A DNA stretch of 64,000 nt from Bauldia sp963759235 (GTDB lineage: Bacteria > Pseudomonadota > Alphaproteobacteria > Rhizobiales > Kaistiaceae): the NCBI GenBank assembly GCA_963759235.1, contig CAVWYO010000011.1, forward strand, positions 1 through 64,000, written 5' to 3'. Both the position numbers and the translations under genes were made by a program. Positions 1-8,664 of this stretch are shown piece by piece; position 1 is the stretch's first letter, and each line of letters begins with the position of its first letter. Under the pieces are notes generated by a model, which saw only the letters and a program-made list of their open reading frames with translations, had not been told where the DNA came from and ran no database searches.

Positions 1-2
1 AC

Positions 3-833
3 GGCGCCACCGTCACCAATCACGGCACGTTGACCGGCCTCAATTTGTTCGCTTCGGGCATCTCCGTCAGCACCTCCGGCGATCATATCGTCATCATCAA
101 TGACGGCGATATTTTTGGCCGCGGCGCAGGGATTTTCATGGAGTCGGACATTAGCGGTGGCTCCATCGACAATTCGGGCACTATCCGCTCGGACGGACAT
201 GCGCTCTCGATCGGAAACGATTCCATCGACGCGACCACGATCGTCAATCGAGCGGGTGCGACCATCAGCGGGGGCACGCTGGCAATCTACACCGAGCTCG
301 ACGGTCATTTCTCGCTCGACAATCACGGCAAGCTGATCGGCGGCATCGATTGCACCGGCGCTTCGACTCAGCCCGACGAGATCCACAACAGCGGCAAGAT
401 CGTCGGTTATGTGAATCTCGGCAAAGGCGACGACTTTTTCAAGAATGACGGCGGCAAGGCCGGCAAGGTCGATGGCGGACTCGGCAACGATAATCTGGTC
501 TGCGGGGCGGGCACCGACAAGCTGGTCTTCGACACGACGCTCGACGCAGTCACCAATGTCGACACCGTCAAGCACTTCGCTCCCGGGAAGGACATGCTCT
601 TCCTCGACCAGACCATCTTCACCATGCTCACCGGGCCGGGTACGCTCAAGGGCCACGAGTTCCATGTCGGCAAGCACGCCGGCGATTCGAACGACTACAT
701 CATCTACAACAAGCACACCGGCGCCCTCTATTACGACGCCGACGGCAACGGAGGCGGCTCGCCCAAGGTCGAGTTCGCCCAGCTCGACAAGCACCTCAAC
801 CTCCACCACAACGACTTCACGGTGTTCGCCTGA
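3..833 (+). CDS. Beta-helix / RTX-type secreted protein, 3' end only
   Basis: The reading frame is open from the first full codon of the window, so the true start lies upstream. The visible 276 residues begin with a run of short repeats of the type Asn-x-Gly-x-Ile (NHGTL, NDGDI, NSGTI, NRAGATI, NHGKL), typical of right-handed beta-helix surface proteins. A glycine/aspartate-rich stretch follows (LGKGDD, GGLGNDN), resembling calcium-binding RTX nonapeptides. The last ~90 residues (FHVG, then LYYDADGNG, then HNDFTVF at the end) match the C-terminal region of the RTX protein at 55.7-56.6 kb and resemble serralysin-type C-terminal domains used for type I secretion. A secreted or surface calcium-binding protein is inferred; the substrate or partner is unknown. 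No secretion ABC transporter is visible nearby. Confidence 0.75.
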   Translation, partial: GATVTNHGTLTGLNLFASGISVSTSGDHIVIINDGDIFGRGAGIFMESDISGGSIDNSGTIRSDGHALSIGNDSIDATTIVNRAGATISGGTLAIYTELDGHFSLDNHGKLIGGIDCTGASTQPDEIHNSGKIVGYVNLGKGDDFFKNDGGKAGKVDGGLGNDNLVCGAGTDKLVFDTTLDAVTNVDTVKHFAPGKDMLFLDQTIFTMLTGPGTLKGHEFHVGKHAGDSNDYIIYNKHTGALYYDADGNGGGSPKVEFAQLDKHLNLHHNDFTVFA

Positions 834-1021
834 CGGGGCCGCGCGTTCCGGATGGCCCCGTTCCGGATGCCGGAAGAGGGAGGGTGCTCGGAAGAAGCAG
901 GCGGCCTCTCGACGGCGCCTCTGGCGCCGCGATTTCGGCGATCGCATGCCTATGGCGGCGCCGGCAAGACATGGACCATCGCCAACTGCGTCCCGCTCGG
1001 CTCGGGTATTGCCCCGGCGGC

Positions 1022-1402
1022 TTACAGCGGGCGCAGCGGCAGCAAGCTGGTCGACAAGGGCGTCGCCTTCAGTCGGAAGGCGTTTGGGCAATAGTTCTCC
1101 CACGGAACGGATTTGCCGGCCGCCTCGTGGACGAGATCCTCCTCGCATCTCACCTTGTATTGGCAATAGCTGCAGACGTGGGCGAGCAGCCGAAACGCGT
1201 CCGGCGTTGCCGCTTCCATCAGGCTCGGATCGAGGTGCAGCGCCTCCATCCGCATGAGCAAAAGATCGATGTCTGTGCGCGCCGGAAACGCGCCAGCGAT
1301 GGTTGATTGTTCGGTTTTAGCCGGCTCGACGGGCGAAACAAAAGGCCATCCCCAAGCGAGAATTGCGTCGAACGCGGAACTCCGATTGTGGTGGCGGTTC
1401 AT
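1022..1402 (-). CDS. DUF6455 family protein
   Basis: A 126-residue protein whose second half carries a cysteine pattern (CSYC, a further Cys six residues on, then W-x-x-YCPNA) followed by an FRLK tail. This matches the small DUF6455 family common in alphaproteobacteria, whose function is not known; the cysteines suggest metal or redox binding (inference). A strong ribosome site, AGGAGG, lies about seven bases before the ATG. It reads towards the upstream beta-helix gene and away from cobB. Its 3' end overlaps a stretch that may be a decayed copy of beta-helix repeats. Confidence 0.7.
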   Translation of the reverse strand: MNRHHNRSSAFDAILAWGWPFVSPVEPAKTEQSTIAGAFPARTDIDLLLMRMEALHLDPSLMEAATPDAFRLLAHVCSYCQYKVRCEEDLVHEAAGKSVPWENYCPNAFRLKATPLSTSLLPLRPL

Positions 1403-1634
1403 GACGTTTCCTCCTGCTTGTGCGAATCTCCTCTCTTAACGAATCCTAAAAAGTGGGCATCCGCCTTTGACCACATTGATCTGGCGCAACTTTGCGCCGC
1501 TTCCCGCCGCGGCGCGACGTCGCAGTCGGCATCCAAGAGCTACGCGCCGAAATTCCTCGGCTGGACCAGCAGGTTTTCTTCCCCGGCCCGAAAGCTTCTC
1601 ATGAGCGGCTGCCGGTGCTTATCTCGGCCGCGTC

Positions 1635-2339
1635 ATGGCTACCTACGAACACATTGTCATCCTCACTGGCGCCGGGCTGTCGGCCGAGTCGGGGCTCAGC
1701 ACCTTCCGCGACAAGGACGGCATCTGGGCGAAGCACAACATCGAGGACGTGGCGACGCCGGAGGCCTTCGCGCGCAATCCCGAAGCGGTGCTCGACTTCT
1801 ACAACGCCCGCCGCAGGATCGTGCTCGGCGTCGAGCCGAACGTCGGGCATCGGGCGCTCGCCCGGCTCGAGGCCGACTTCCCGGGCACCGTCACGACGAT
1901 CACCCAGAACGTCGATCCGCTGCACGAGCGGGCGGGCACGCGGAACCTCATCCACATGCATGGCGAGATCCTGAAGGCGCAGTGCGCGCACTGCGGCGCG
2001 AAGCAATCCTGGGAGACGGATCTCACGGTCGATCTGGTCTGCGGCGCGTGCAACGAGGCCGGGGGGATGCGCCCGGACGTCGTCTGGTTCGGCGAGATGC
2101 CGTATCGCATGGAGGAGATCGACGCGGCGTTGGCCACGTGCGACCTGTTCATCTCGATCGGCACCAGCGGCAACGTCTATCCGGCGGCCGGCTTCGTCGC
2201 CGAGGCGCGGGCGGCGGGCGCCCATACGGTGGAGCTCAACCTGGAGCCGTCGGAGGGAATATCGATGTTTGCCGAAGCCGTCCACGGCAAGGCGACCGAG
2301 GTGGTGCCGGCCTATGTGGCGAGGCTGTTGAACGATTGA
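1635..2339 (+). CDS. cobB: NAD-dependent protein deacylase (sirtuin, CobB type)
   Basis: This cytoplasmic enzyme removes acyl groups from lysines using NAD+, giving nicotinamide and O-acyl-ADP-ribose. The sequence shows the NAD-binding GAGLS motif (residues 12-16), TQNVDPLHE (90-98) and the catalytic His in HMHG (109). Four zinc cysteines lie at 117, 120, 136 and 139. Tyr56 and Arg59 in FYNARR are the class III residues that read the carboxylate of succinyl-lysine, so desuccinylase activity is likely alongside deacetylation. The length of 234 residues is normal. The gene is monocistronic and converges on dacB. A 23-base stretch near its 3' end recurs exactly at 3927-3949. Confidence 0.93.
   Translation: MATYEHIVILTGAGLSAESGLSTFRDKDGIWAKHNIEDVATPEAFARNPEAVLDFYNARRRIVLGVEPNVGHRALARLEADFPGTVTTITQNVDPLHERAGTRNLIHMHGEILKAQCAHCGAKQSWETDLTVDLVCGACNEAGGMRPDVVWFGEMPYRMEEIDAALATCDLFISIGTSGNVYPAAGFVAEARAAGAHTVELNLEPSEGISMFAEAVHGKATEVVPAYVARLLND
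2214..2236 (+). repeat. 23-bp exact direct repeat, copy 1 (inside cobB)
   Basis: This stretch of cobB, encoding AGAHTVEL, is repeated base for base at 3927-3949 in the non-coding DNA before dacB. An exact 23-base match within 64 kb is very unlikely by chance, so a small duplication is inferred. Confidence 0.7.
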
Positions 2340-2380
2340 CTGCCCCGGCACTCCGACGGCGTCCGATCTCGCTCCTCCCT

Positions 2381-3829
2381 CTAAAACCGCTCGGCCCAGC
2401 CGGTCGTCAGCTTCTCCTCGAGCTTGAGAGCACGATTGCGCCACGACCGGGACTTGGCATCGATGGCGACGACCCGCGGGTCGAAGGCCGCATCCAGCGC
2501 GGCGCGTTTCTCGGCGTCGTTGAAGAAGATGGCGAAGACCAGTCGGTTGCCGGCGGCGGTATCGATGTAGCCGGCCAGCCCGCGCGCATACGACATCGTG
2601 CCGGTCTTGACGCGGGCCGAACCTTTCACCCCCTTCCAGTTGATCGGGCGCAGCAGCTCATGGAAGTCGGCACCCCCAGGCAACCCGGCGGCCTCCTCGA
2701 GCATGATGACGATCTGGCGAGGCGTGGCGCGCGACTTTGACGACAGGCCGGAATGATTTTCGAGAAAGAGCGCCGTCCAGTCGGCACCCGGCAGGTGCAA
2801 CCGCCACCACCCGGCCAGAGCCGAGGCCGAATCCTCCAGGGATAGTTTGCGACCGGTAAGGGCTCGGCTCGCGGCAAGACCGATCAGCTCAGCCGACAGG
2901 TTGTTCGAGTAGCGGAGCACCTGGCGGGCGATATCGGTCAATGGAACGCTTTCGTGGCGCACCACCTCGCGCGCCCCATCCGGGGTGACGCCCGGCGCCG
3001 CTTCCGGCAGCACAACCCCTTCGCCCGCCGCGAGCGCCCGGAACACCTCCGCCGTGATCCGCGACGGATCGCCGACCGGCAGCCAGGCCTCGCCGCGCGC
3101 CGTCAGGTCCGGCGACAGGAGCCAGCGATCGTCGGCGGGTGGGCCGGCGCGGACATAAGGTCCGGCCAGGTCCTCCTCGGCGAATGCGAGGCCGATGGCG
3201 TCGACCGGCAGCGTCAGATTCTCGCTGACGGCGGCAGCCGCGGCCGAGCGATCGGCGCCGTCCTTCTGCCAGTCGGCACGCACGCGGTTGAAGTCGACGG
3301 AGAGCGCGCTGACGCCGGTGTTGTAGTCCGCCGCCTCCGGCTGCATGGCATCGATTTGCGGCACCTCGATCAGCGCGGTGGCGTCGTAGAGGAATTTGCC
3401 GTCGACCTCCTTGATGCCGGTTGCGGCCAACTGCTTGGCCATCGCCTGGAGATCGTCGCCGGTGAGAAAGGGGTCGCCGCCGCCCTGAAGGGTCAGCGAG
3501 CCGGTGAGAACGCCGTCCTTGACGTCGCCCTCGGCCTCGACGGTCGTGGTGAAGCGGCGGTCGCCCCCGAGGATCTCCAGCGCGGCGGCAATCGAGGCGA
3601 TCTTTGCCACCGAGGCGGGGATGAACGGCTGGTCCGGATTGTGCTCCGCCACCACCCGCTTGTCCTTGAGGTCGACGACCAGATAACCGACGTCGCCCGC
3701 GGCAAATCCGGCGCCCTCGATCAGCGCCGCATCGGCCTCTGGCGCACCGCCCTGCGACTGGTCGTCGGCCGCGGCTGGACTGGCCGCGACGGCCAGGCTC
3801 ACGAGCAGCGCTGCAACCAGGCTCTTCAT
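2381..3829 (-). CDS. dacB: D-alanyl-D-alanine carboxypeptidase/endopeptidase (PBP4, peptidase S13)
   Basis: A periplasmic penicillin-binding protein that trims peptidoglycan peptides. It has 482 residues with a signal peptide (MKSLVAALL... ending AAA near 21). The three active-site motifs of the S13 family are present: SVAK (Ser73, Lys76), SNN (308-310) and KTG (408-410), with the family's long insertion between the first two. The start at 3829 was chosen because it begins the signal peptide and has GGAGG eight bases upstream; the frame stays open further upstream without any recognisable sequence. It stands alone between cobB and the ABC importer operon. Confidence 0.93.
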   Translation of the reverse strand: MKSLVAALLVSLAVAASPAAADDQSQGGAPEADAALIEGAGFAAGDVGYLVVDLKDKRVVAEHNPDQPFIPASVAKIASIAAALEILGGDRRFTTTVEAEGDVKDGVLTGSLTLQGGGDPFLTGDDLQAMAKQLAATGIKEVDGKFLYDATALIEVPQIDAMQPEAADYNTGVSALSVDFNRVRADWQKDGADRSAAAAAVSENLTLPVDAIGLAFAEEDLAGPYVRAGPPADDRWLLSPDLTARGEAWLPVGDPSRITAEVFRALAAGEGVVLPEAAPGVTPDGAREVVRHESVPLTDIARQVLRYSNNLSAELIGLAASRALTGRKLSLEDSASALAGWWRLHLPGADWTALFLENHSGLSSKSRATPRQIVIMLEEAAGLPGGADFHELLRPINWKGVKGSARVKTGTMSYARGLAGYIDTAAGNRLVFAIFFNDAEKRAALDAAFDPRVVAIDAKSRSWRNRALKLEEKLTTGWAERF

Positions 3830-3926
3830 CGATGTGCCTCCGGCGGGCGCATCAGGGGGCTGTCGCGATCGGCCGTCCCAGTGGGATACGGTTCGACCCG
3901 TAAGCATAGGGCAACCGCGATGTTTC

Positions 3927-3949
3927 GCGGGCGCCCATACGGTGGAGCT
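3927..3949 (+). repeat. 23-bp exact direct repeat, copy 2 (upstream of dacB)
   Basis: This is identical to 2214-2236 in cobB. It lies in the 226-base gap between dacB and the importer operon, which otherwise shows nothing recognisable. It may be a scar of a past duplication in this area. Confidence 0.7.
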
Positions 3950-4055
3950 TGGCCATGCGACAGTCCGCCAGCATGTCACAAATGAACGCGAAACCGGACG
4001 CTCATCGTGGGCGTCCTTGCGGGGATTGTCGACCCAAACCCGACGCAAGGCCCGG

Positions 4056-4910
4056 TCATTCGCGGGTAGCGATCTCGGCAGATTGGAACCCACGCACGAG
4101 ATAGTCGAACAACAGACCGTAAGCAATGCCGAGCGGAATGGCGACGATGGCCGTGGCGGCCATCAGCGACGGCCAGAAATAGACGTCTCCGCGAATAAGT
4201 TCGGTCGGAACTCCAGCGCTGATGTTGCGCGAGGCGCTTTCGGTGACAAACGTCACCGAGTAGATGTAGTTCGACAACGAAAGCGAGAAAGCGAAGACAA
4301 CGCAGGCCCCGATGCCGGGGAGCGCCTGCGGCAGGACGACTTTCCGGAACGCTCCGAATCGCGAATGGCCATCCAGCATGGCTGCTTCGTCGAGTTCCCT
4401 GGGGACCGAGCGGAAGAAGCCAAGCAGCAGCCAGGTGCAGAACGGCACCGTGATGGTCGGCAGCACCAGCACCAGCGACCAGATCGTATTGGCCAGGCCC
4501 AGCCAGACGACGATGCGAAACAGCGGGATGAACAGCAGCGTCGGCGGAATCAGATAGACGAGAAAGATCGCCATGCCGGAGCTCTCGCCCCAGCGCCCGG
4601 TGAGCCGCGCCAGCGCATAGGCGGCCGGCACCGCGAGCAGCAGGGTGATGGCCACCACCAGAACGCCGATCACCACGGAGTTCCAAAGGAACGTCGGGAA
4701 ATTGGTATTCTCGAAAAGGTAGATCAGGTGATCCAGCGTCGGCCCTTGCTCGTAGATAAACGGGTTGGCTGCCGGATTGAAGAGCTCCGATTGCTTCTTG
4801 AAGATCGTCAAAATCGCATAGGCGACCGGCAGGACGGCAAACAGCACCAGCAGGACGACCGCCGTGTACAGGCCCATTTTCCGCAGCTGTCGGTTCGTCG
4901 CCGGCGCCAC
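4056..4910 (-). CDS. Carbohydrate ABC transporter permease (MalG/UgpE type)
   Basis: One of two inner-membrane subunits of a type I ABC importer. It has 284 residues with about six membrane helices and the permease signature loop EAAMLDGHSRFGAFRKVVLPQ, which docks on the ATPase. The GTG start at 4910 lies two bases after the stop of the partner permease; an ATG at 4877 is the alternative. It is the last gene of the operon binding protein - ATPase - permease - permease. The substrate is probably a sugar or sugar-like polyol or phosphate, judged from family alone. Confidence 0.88.
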   Translation of the reverse strand: MAPATNRQLRKMGLYTAVVLLVLFAVLPVAYAILTIFKKQSELFNPAANPFIYEQGPTLDHLIYLFENTNFPTFLWNSVVIGVLVVAITLLLAVPAAYALARLTGRWGESSGMAIFLVYLIPPTLLFIPLFRIVVWLGLANTIWSLVLVLPTITVPFCTWLLLGFFRSVPRELDEAAMLDGHSRFGAFRKVVLPQALPGIGACVVFAFSLSLSNYIYSVTFVTESASRNISAGVPTELIRGDVYFWPSLMAATAIVAIPLGIAYGLLFDYLVRGFQSAEIATRE

Positions 4911-4912
4911 TA

Positions 4913-5887
4913 TCAGTCTCTGTGCAGCCGATAGGCGAAGCGCAGCGCCACGATTGCCGCGGCCATAAGAACCGGGAACAGGAACAGGGACACCGCCGCT
5001 CCCTGTCCGAGGTCGCCGCTTTGGATGCCCTTGAGATACGCCCAGTAGGGTAGAACCTGTCCAGAGGAGCCCGGACCGCCCCGGGTCAGCAGCGCCACCG
5101 ACGACATCTCGCCGATCACCAGCAGGGCGGTAAACAGGACGGCGACGATCAGCACCGGGGCGAGCGCCGGCAGGATGATGCGGAACAGCACCCGGAAGAA
5201 TCCGGCGCCATCGATCTGCGCCTGCTCGAGCCGGTCGCGGGGGATCGACAGCCGGCCGGCGAGGACGATGATGGTCGCCAGCGGCAGGGTGCGCCAGATG
5301 TCGATGAACGCCACCGAGGCGATGCCTGTCCATTCACGGCCGAGATAATAGAGATGCCGGGCCGGCCCGAGCGGCGTACCCGGCCCGAGCAGCCCGATCT
5401 TCACCAGAACCCAGTCGATCGGACTGAACTGTGAATCGAGAAGCCATAGCCAGGTGATCGCCGACAGCGCCACGGGCATCGCCCACGGCATCATGAACAG
5501 CACCTGCACCAGACGTTTGCCGCGGAAGTCGCGAACCAGAATCTCGACGGCGATGGTGGCAAGTACGACGATCCCCGCCACAGTGGCCAAGGTGATGATC
5601 AGACTGTTGCGCAGCGCGTATCCGAAGGCTTCCTGATGCGTGACCGCCACGAAATTCCGCAGACCGACGAAACTGTCGATGCTCGGGTCGCCGACGGTGG
5701 CATCGCTGAGGCTGAGCGCAATGGCAATGAAGAACGGCACCGCCACGAACGCGATCACGTAGAGGACCGCCGGGCCAAGCATCAGGGTGCCGAGCACTCC
5801 GGGGCGCTCGAGAGCATCGCCGACGCTCTGCAGCAGGCCGCTTCGCCGGCCGGGCCGCGCCTGCGGATCGACCAACGTCGTGTTCAT
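4913..5887 (-). CDS. Carbohydrate ABC transporter permease (MalF/UgpA type)
   Basis: The first permease of the importer, 324 residues. An N-terminal cytoplasmic stretch is followed by six predicted membrane helices and the docking loop EQAQIDGAGFFRVLFRIILP. The start ATG at 5887 overlaps the stop of the ATPase gene by four bases, which implies translational coupling. MalF-type subunits pair with MalG-type subunits such as the next gene. Confidence 0.88.
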   Translation of the reverse strand: MNTTLVDPQARPGRRSGLLQSVGDALERPGVLGTLMLGPAVLYVIAFVAVPFFIAIALSLSDATVGDPSIDSFVGLRNFVAVTHQEAFGYALRNSLIITLATVAGIVVLATIAVEILVRDFRGKRLVQVLFMMPWAMPVALSAITWLWLLDSQFSPIDWVLVKIGLLGPGTPLGPARHLYYLGREWTGIASVAFIDIWRTLPLATIIVLAGRLSIPRDRLEQAQIDGAGFFRVLFRIILPALAPVLIVAVLFTALLVIGEMSSVALLTRGGPGSSGQVLPYWAYLKGIQSGDLGQGAAVSLFLFPVLMAAAIVALRFAYRLHRD

Positions 5888-6936
5888 GCTCCGGGGACCT
5901 TGGCATTCGAGGTCCGCACGCCGCTTTGCCGGTCGAAGAACCGGACGCTGGCTTTCTTGACCACGAACCGGCGCCGTTCGCCCGTTCCAATATTCGGCTT
6001 TTCGGCCTGTCGCGTGCGGGTGATCACCCGCGGCGAGCGGCCGCGTTCCGGGATGCCGCCGCGTACGCTGCCGTAGATAAGCCAATCGGCGCCGAGAAAT
6101 TCCAGATGCTCCACCTCGATATCGAGGTTTAGCGCCGTATCTTCGCCGACGACATCCTCCGCCGGCAGGATGTCCTCGGGCCTTGCACCGGCAATCACCT
6201 CGCCAAGATCGAGCAGGTTCATCGGCGGATCGCCGATGAAGCCGGCGACGAACAGATCGGCGGGATTGTCGTACAGTTCGTGGGGGGTACCGACCTGGTG
6301 CAGGCGGCCGTGGTGGATCACCACCACCCGGTCTGCCAGTCCCAGCGCCTCCACCTGGTCGTGGGTGACATAGAGCGTGGTGATGCGGGTTCGGTCGAGG
6401 AGTTCACGCAGTTCTCCCCGGGCCTGGCTGCGGATCTGCGCATCAAGCGAGGAAAGCGGCTCGTCGAATACGAACAGGTCGGGATCGCGGACGAGCGCCC
6501 GCGCCAGGGCAACGCGCTGCATCTGCCCGCCGGACAGACGCGTCGGCCGCCGCGCCATCAGGTCGGCGATATCGAGGATTTCGCTGACCCACGCGATCTT
6601 CTTCTCTTGTTCGTCGGCCGGCACTCTGCGAGCCGCCAGCGGAAAGCGGATGTTCTCGCGCACGCTGATATGGGGGTAGAGAGCGAAGCTCTGGAACACC
6701 ATCGCCACGTTGCGCCGCTTGGGCGGAATGCCGACAATCGACCTTCCGTCTACCAGGATATCGCCGGAATCGGGTTGCTCCAGGCCGGCGACCATGCGCA
6801 TCAAGGTGCTCTTGCCTGAACCGGACGGGCCGAGGACGGCGAGGAGCTCGCCGTCCTCGGTAGCGAGGTCGATGCCATCGACGGCAATGATCTGTCCGAA
6901 ATGTTTCTTGAGCGCGCGTGCTTGCAGAACTGCCAT
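5884..6936 (-). CDS. ABC transporter ATP-binding protein (MalK/UgpC type)
   Basis: The energising subunit of the importer, 350 residues on the cytoplasmic face of the membrane. It shows Walker A GPSGSGKST (36-44), signature LSGGQ (134-138), Walker B LFVFDEP (154-160) and an H-loop in YVTHD. A C-terminal TOBE/OB region follows (GARPEDILP), as in MalK and UgpC. The start at 6936 begins the usual N-terminus; the frame is open further upstream without similarity. Only a weak ribosome site is seen. It lies 78 bases after the binding-protein gene. Confidence 0.92.
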   Translation of the reverse strand: MAVLQARALKKHFGQIIAVDGIDLATEDGELLAVLGPSGSGKSTLMRMVAGLEQPDSGDILVDGRSIVGIPPKRRNVAMVFQSFALYPHISVRENIRFPLAARRVPADEQEKKIAWVSEILDIADLMARRPTRLSGGQMQRVALARALVRDPDLFVFDEPLSSLDAQIRSQARGELRELLDRTRITTLYVTHDQVEALGLADRVVVIHHGRLHQVGTPHELYDNPADLFVAGFIGDPPMNLLDLGEVIAGARPEDILPAEDVVGEDTALNLDIEVEHLEFLGADWLIYGSVRGGIPERGRSPRVITRTRQAEKPNIGTGERRRFVVKKASVRFFDRQSGVRTSNAKVPGA

Positions 6937-7014
6937 CACCAACCAGACGTCGTTGTTAGCCCATGTCCCGTCGGCATCTGTGCAGTTCTGCAAGGCAGAA
7001 CGGCGGTAACCCGG

Positions 7015-8454
7015 CTAACCGCCGCCGCCAATGTAGCCCCGATCGCGCCATTTCTTGAAGATGGCTTCGATCTCCGCAGTCGTATCGCTGACCGCCTGTT
7101 CCGGTGTCTTCACGCCGCGGGCGACGTCGGCCATCATGCTCGACAGCAGGTTCGACTGGTACACCTCGCCAATTCCGGGATGGGCGTAACCCGGATAGCC
7201 GGGCCAAACGGTCCACTGTTCGGCCGTTTTCAGCAGCTTCAGCTTGTCGGGTGGCTGCGCGCCCCACGGATCGTTGTCGAGCCAGCTGTCATCGCCGAAC
7301 AACTGCGGCGTCACCGAGGCGAACGCCGGGAAGTTATAGAACTTGGAGTAGTAGCTTGCATTGGCGTAGTTGTTCTCCAAATCCAGCATGAACTTCTTGG
7401 CGGCCTCGATCTCGGTCGGGTCCTTGACGTATTTCGGCATCACATAGATGAACCATACGTGGGCCGGCATCTTCACATCGCCACCCGGGCCTTTCAGGCC
7501 TGGCGTGAAACCGGTGTCGGCCGCTACGTCGGCGGCGGAGTCCTGGGCGCTTCGATAGAACGAGATGGAATTCTGGATGTAGGAAGCCTGCCCGGCGATG
7601 AACGCCTGGTTGTTCGAGGCGGCGTTCCAGGCAAAGACCTCCGGCGTCATCGCGCTGTCGAAAAGCTGCTTCTGGAACTTGACCGCGTCCAGCACCTCAG
7701 GCGAGTTGAAGGTGACATTCCCGTCCTTGTCCTGAATCGCGCCGCCGTGTGACCAGATCAGCGCCCGGGCGTAGAACTCCGAGTCGATTTCCGGCGACAT
7801 GCCGACGGCGACGGGGATGCCGGTGTCGTCGAATATCTTCTTGCCGCCCGCCAACAGGTCGGCATAGGTCTTCGGACCCTCCGGGTAGCCGGCGTTCTTC
7901 CATAGCGACACCCGGTAGTCGCCGGGATCCGGCACCCAGCCGTGACAGAAGCCGTACCAGATGTCCTTCGCCGGCAGGTAGCTCAATTTTTCGCAAGTTT
8001 GCGCCCGTTCGCCGAATGCGTCCGACGCCGCTTTGTTGACGTCGTCCAACGCCTGCAGCCCCTCGATGAAGGCCGCCGGCGCCGCATTCATTTCGAACAG
8101 CGTCGGTCCGTCGCCGGCGGAAATGGCGGCGGTGAGGGTGCCGGGCAGGTCGGCGATGTTGATGAAATTGATCGTTACGGCGACGTTGTTCTTCTCGCCC
8201 CATGCCTTGGCATATTCCTGCACCCACTCGTCGTAGCGCGGAACGAAGTGGCTCCACTGGTTGATGCGGATCGACGTGCCGTCCGGAAACTTCTCCGGAA
8301 ACGTCATCGACCCGTATTGCGTCTTGAACTCCAGTGCCGGCGGATCTCCGGCCGCCTGGCCGGCATCGCTGACGATCAGCATGAGGGCTGCCGTTGCCAG
8401 CATAGTGCTCGCAGCGCGCCGGAAATTGTGTCTCAGTTGCGGATTCGAAGACAT
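7015..8454 (-). CDS. Extracellular solute-binding protein, family 1 (sugar type)
   Basis: The periplasmic receptor of the importer, 479 residues with a cleavable signal peptide ending near AGQAAG. The family 1 character is seen in the pattern of a start such as IRINQWSHF and the central stretch on a trial substrate cleft (WVPDPGDYRVSLWKNAGYPE, a typical hinge-linked segment). The length is within the range of sugar-binding proteins. A GGGGGAG ribosome site precedes the ATG. It is the first gene of the four-gene operon. The ligand cannot be named from sequence. Confidence 0.88.
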   Translation of the reverse strand: MSSNPQLRHNFRRAASTMLATAALMLIVSDAGQAAGDPPALEFKTQYGSMTFPEKFPDGTSIRINQWSHFVPRYDEWVQEYAKAWGEKNNVAVTINFINIADLPGTLTAAISAGDGPTLFEMNAAPAAFIEGLQALDDVNKAASDAFGERAQTCEKLSYLPAKDIWYGFCHGWVPDPGDYRVSLWKNAGYPEGPKTYADLLAGGKKIFDDTGIPVAVGMSPEIDSEFYARALIWSHGGAIQDKDGNVTFNSPEVLDAVKFQKQLFDSAMTPEVFAWNAASNNQAFIAGQASYIQNSISFYRSAQDSAADVAADTGFTPGLKGPGGDVKMPAHVWFIYVMPKYVKDPTEIEAAKKFMLDLENNYANASYYSKFYNFPAFASVTPQLFGDDSWLDNDPWGAQPPDKLKLLKTAEQWTVWPGYPGYAHPGIGEVYQSNLLSSMMADVARGVKTPEQAVSDTTAEIEAIFKKWRDRGYIGGGG

Positions 8455-8664
8455 CGTATCTCCCCCTTATTAACATTTGAACAGTCTATGCCTTAACTTG
8501 GGTCTTTCATAGCCGAAGCGGGGGCGGCGGCGGGCACGCGCGGCGTGTGATCGGGCCGATCGCGCCTGCCATTCGGACCCGACGAATGTCCGGCCGGCCG
8601 TGAGCCTCACACGGCACGTAGCGCAGGATCGCCGCGCGCCTCCCCGAGACGGCTCTTGACGTCC

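Noticed and set aside
843..875. GGGGCC/GGCCCC hairpin after the first gene as a terminator
   Set aside because: No T-run follows the stem.
1599..2444. A 281-residue frame opposite cobB
   Set aside because: Shadow of cobB; composition is typical of an antisense frame.
3834..4934. A 366-residue open frame opposite the permease gene
   Set aside because: It is antisense to a clear permease and has no family features.
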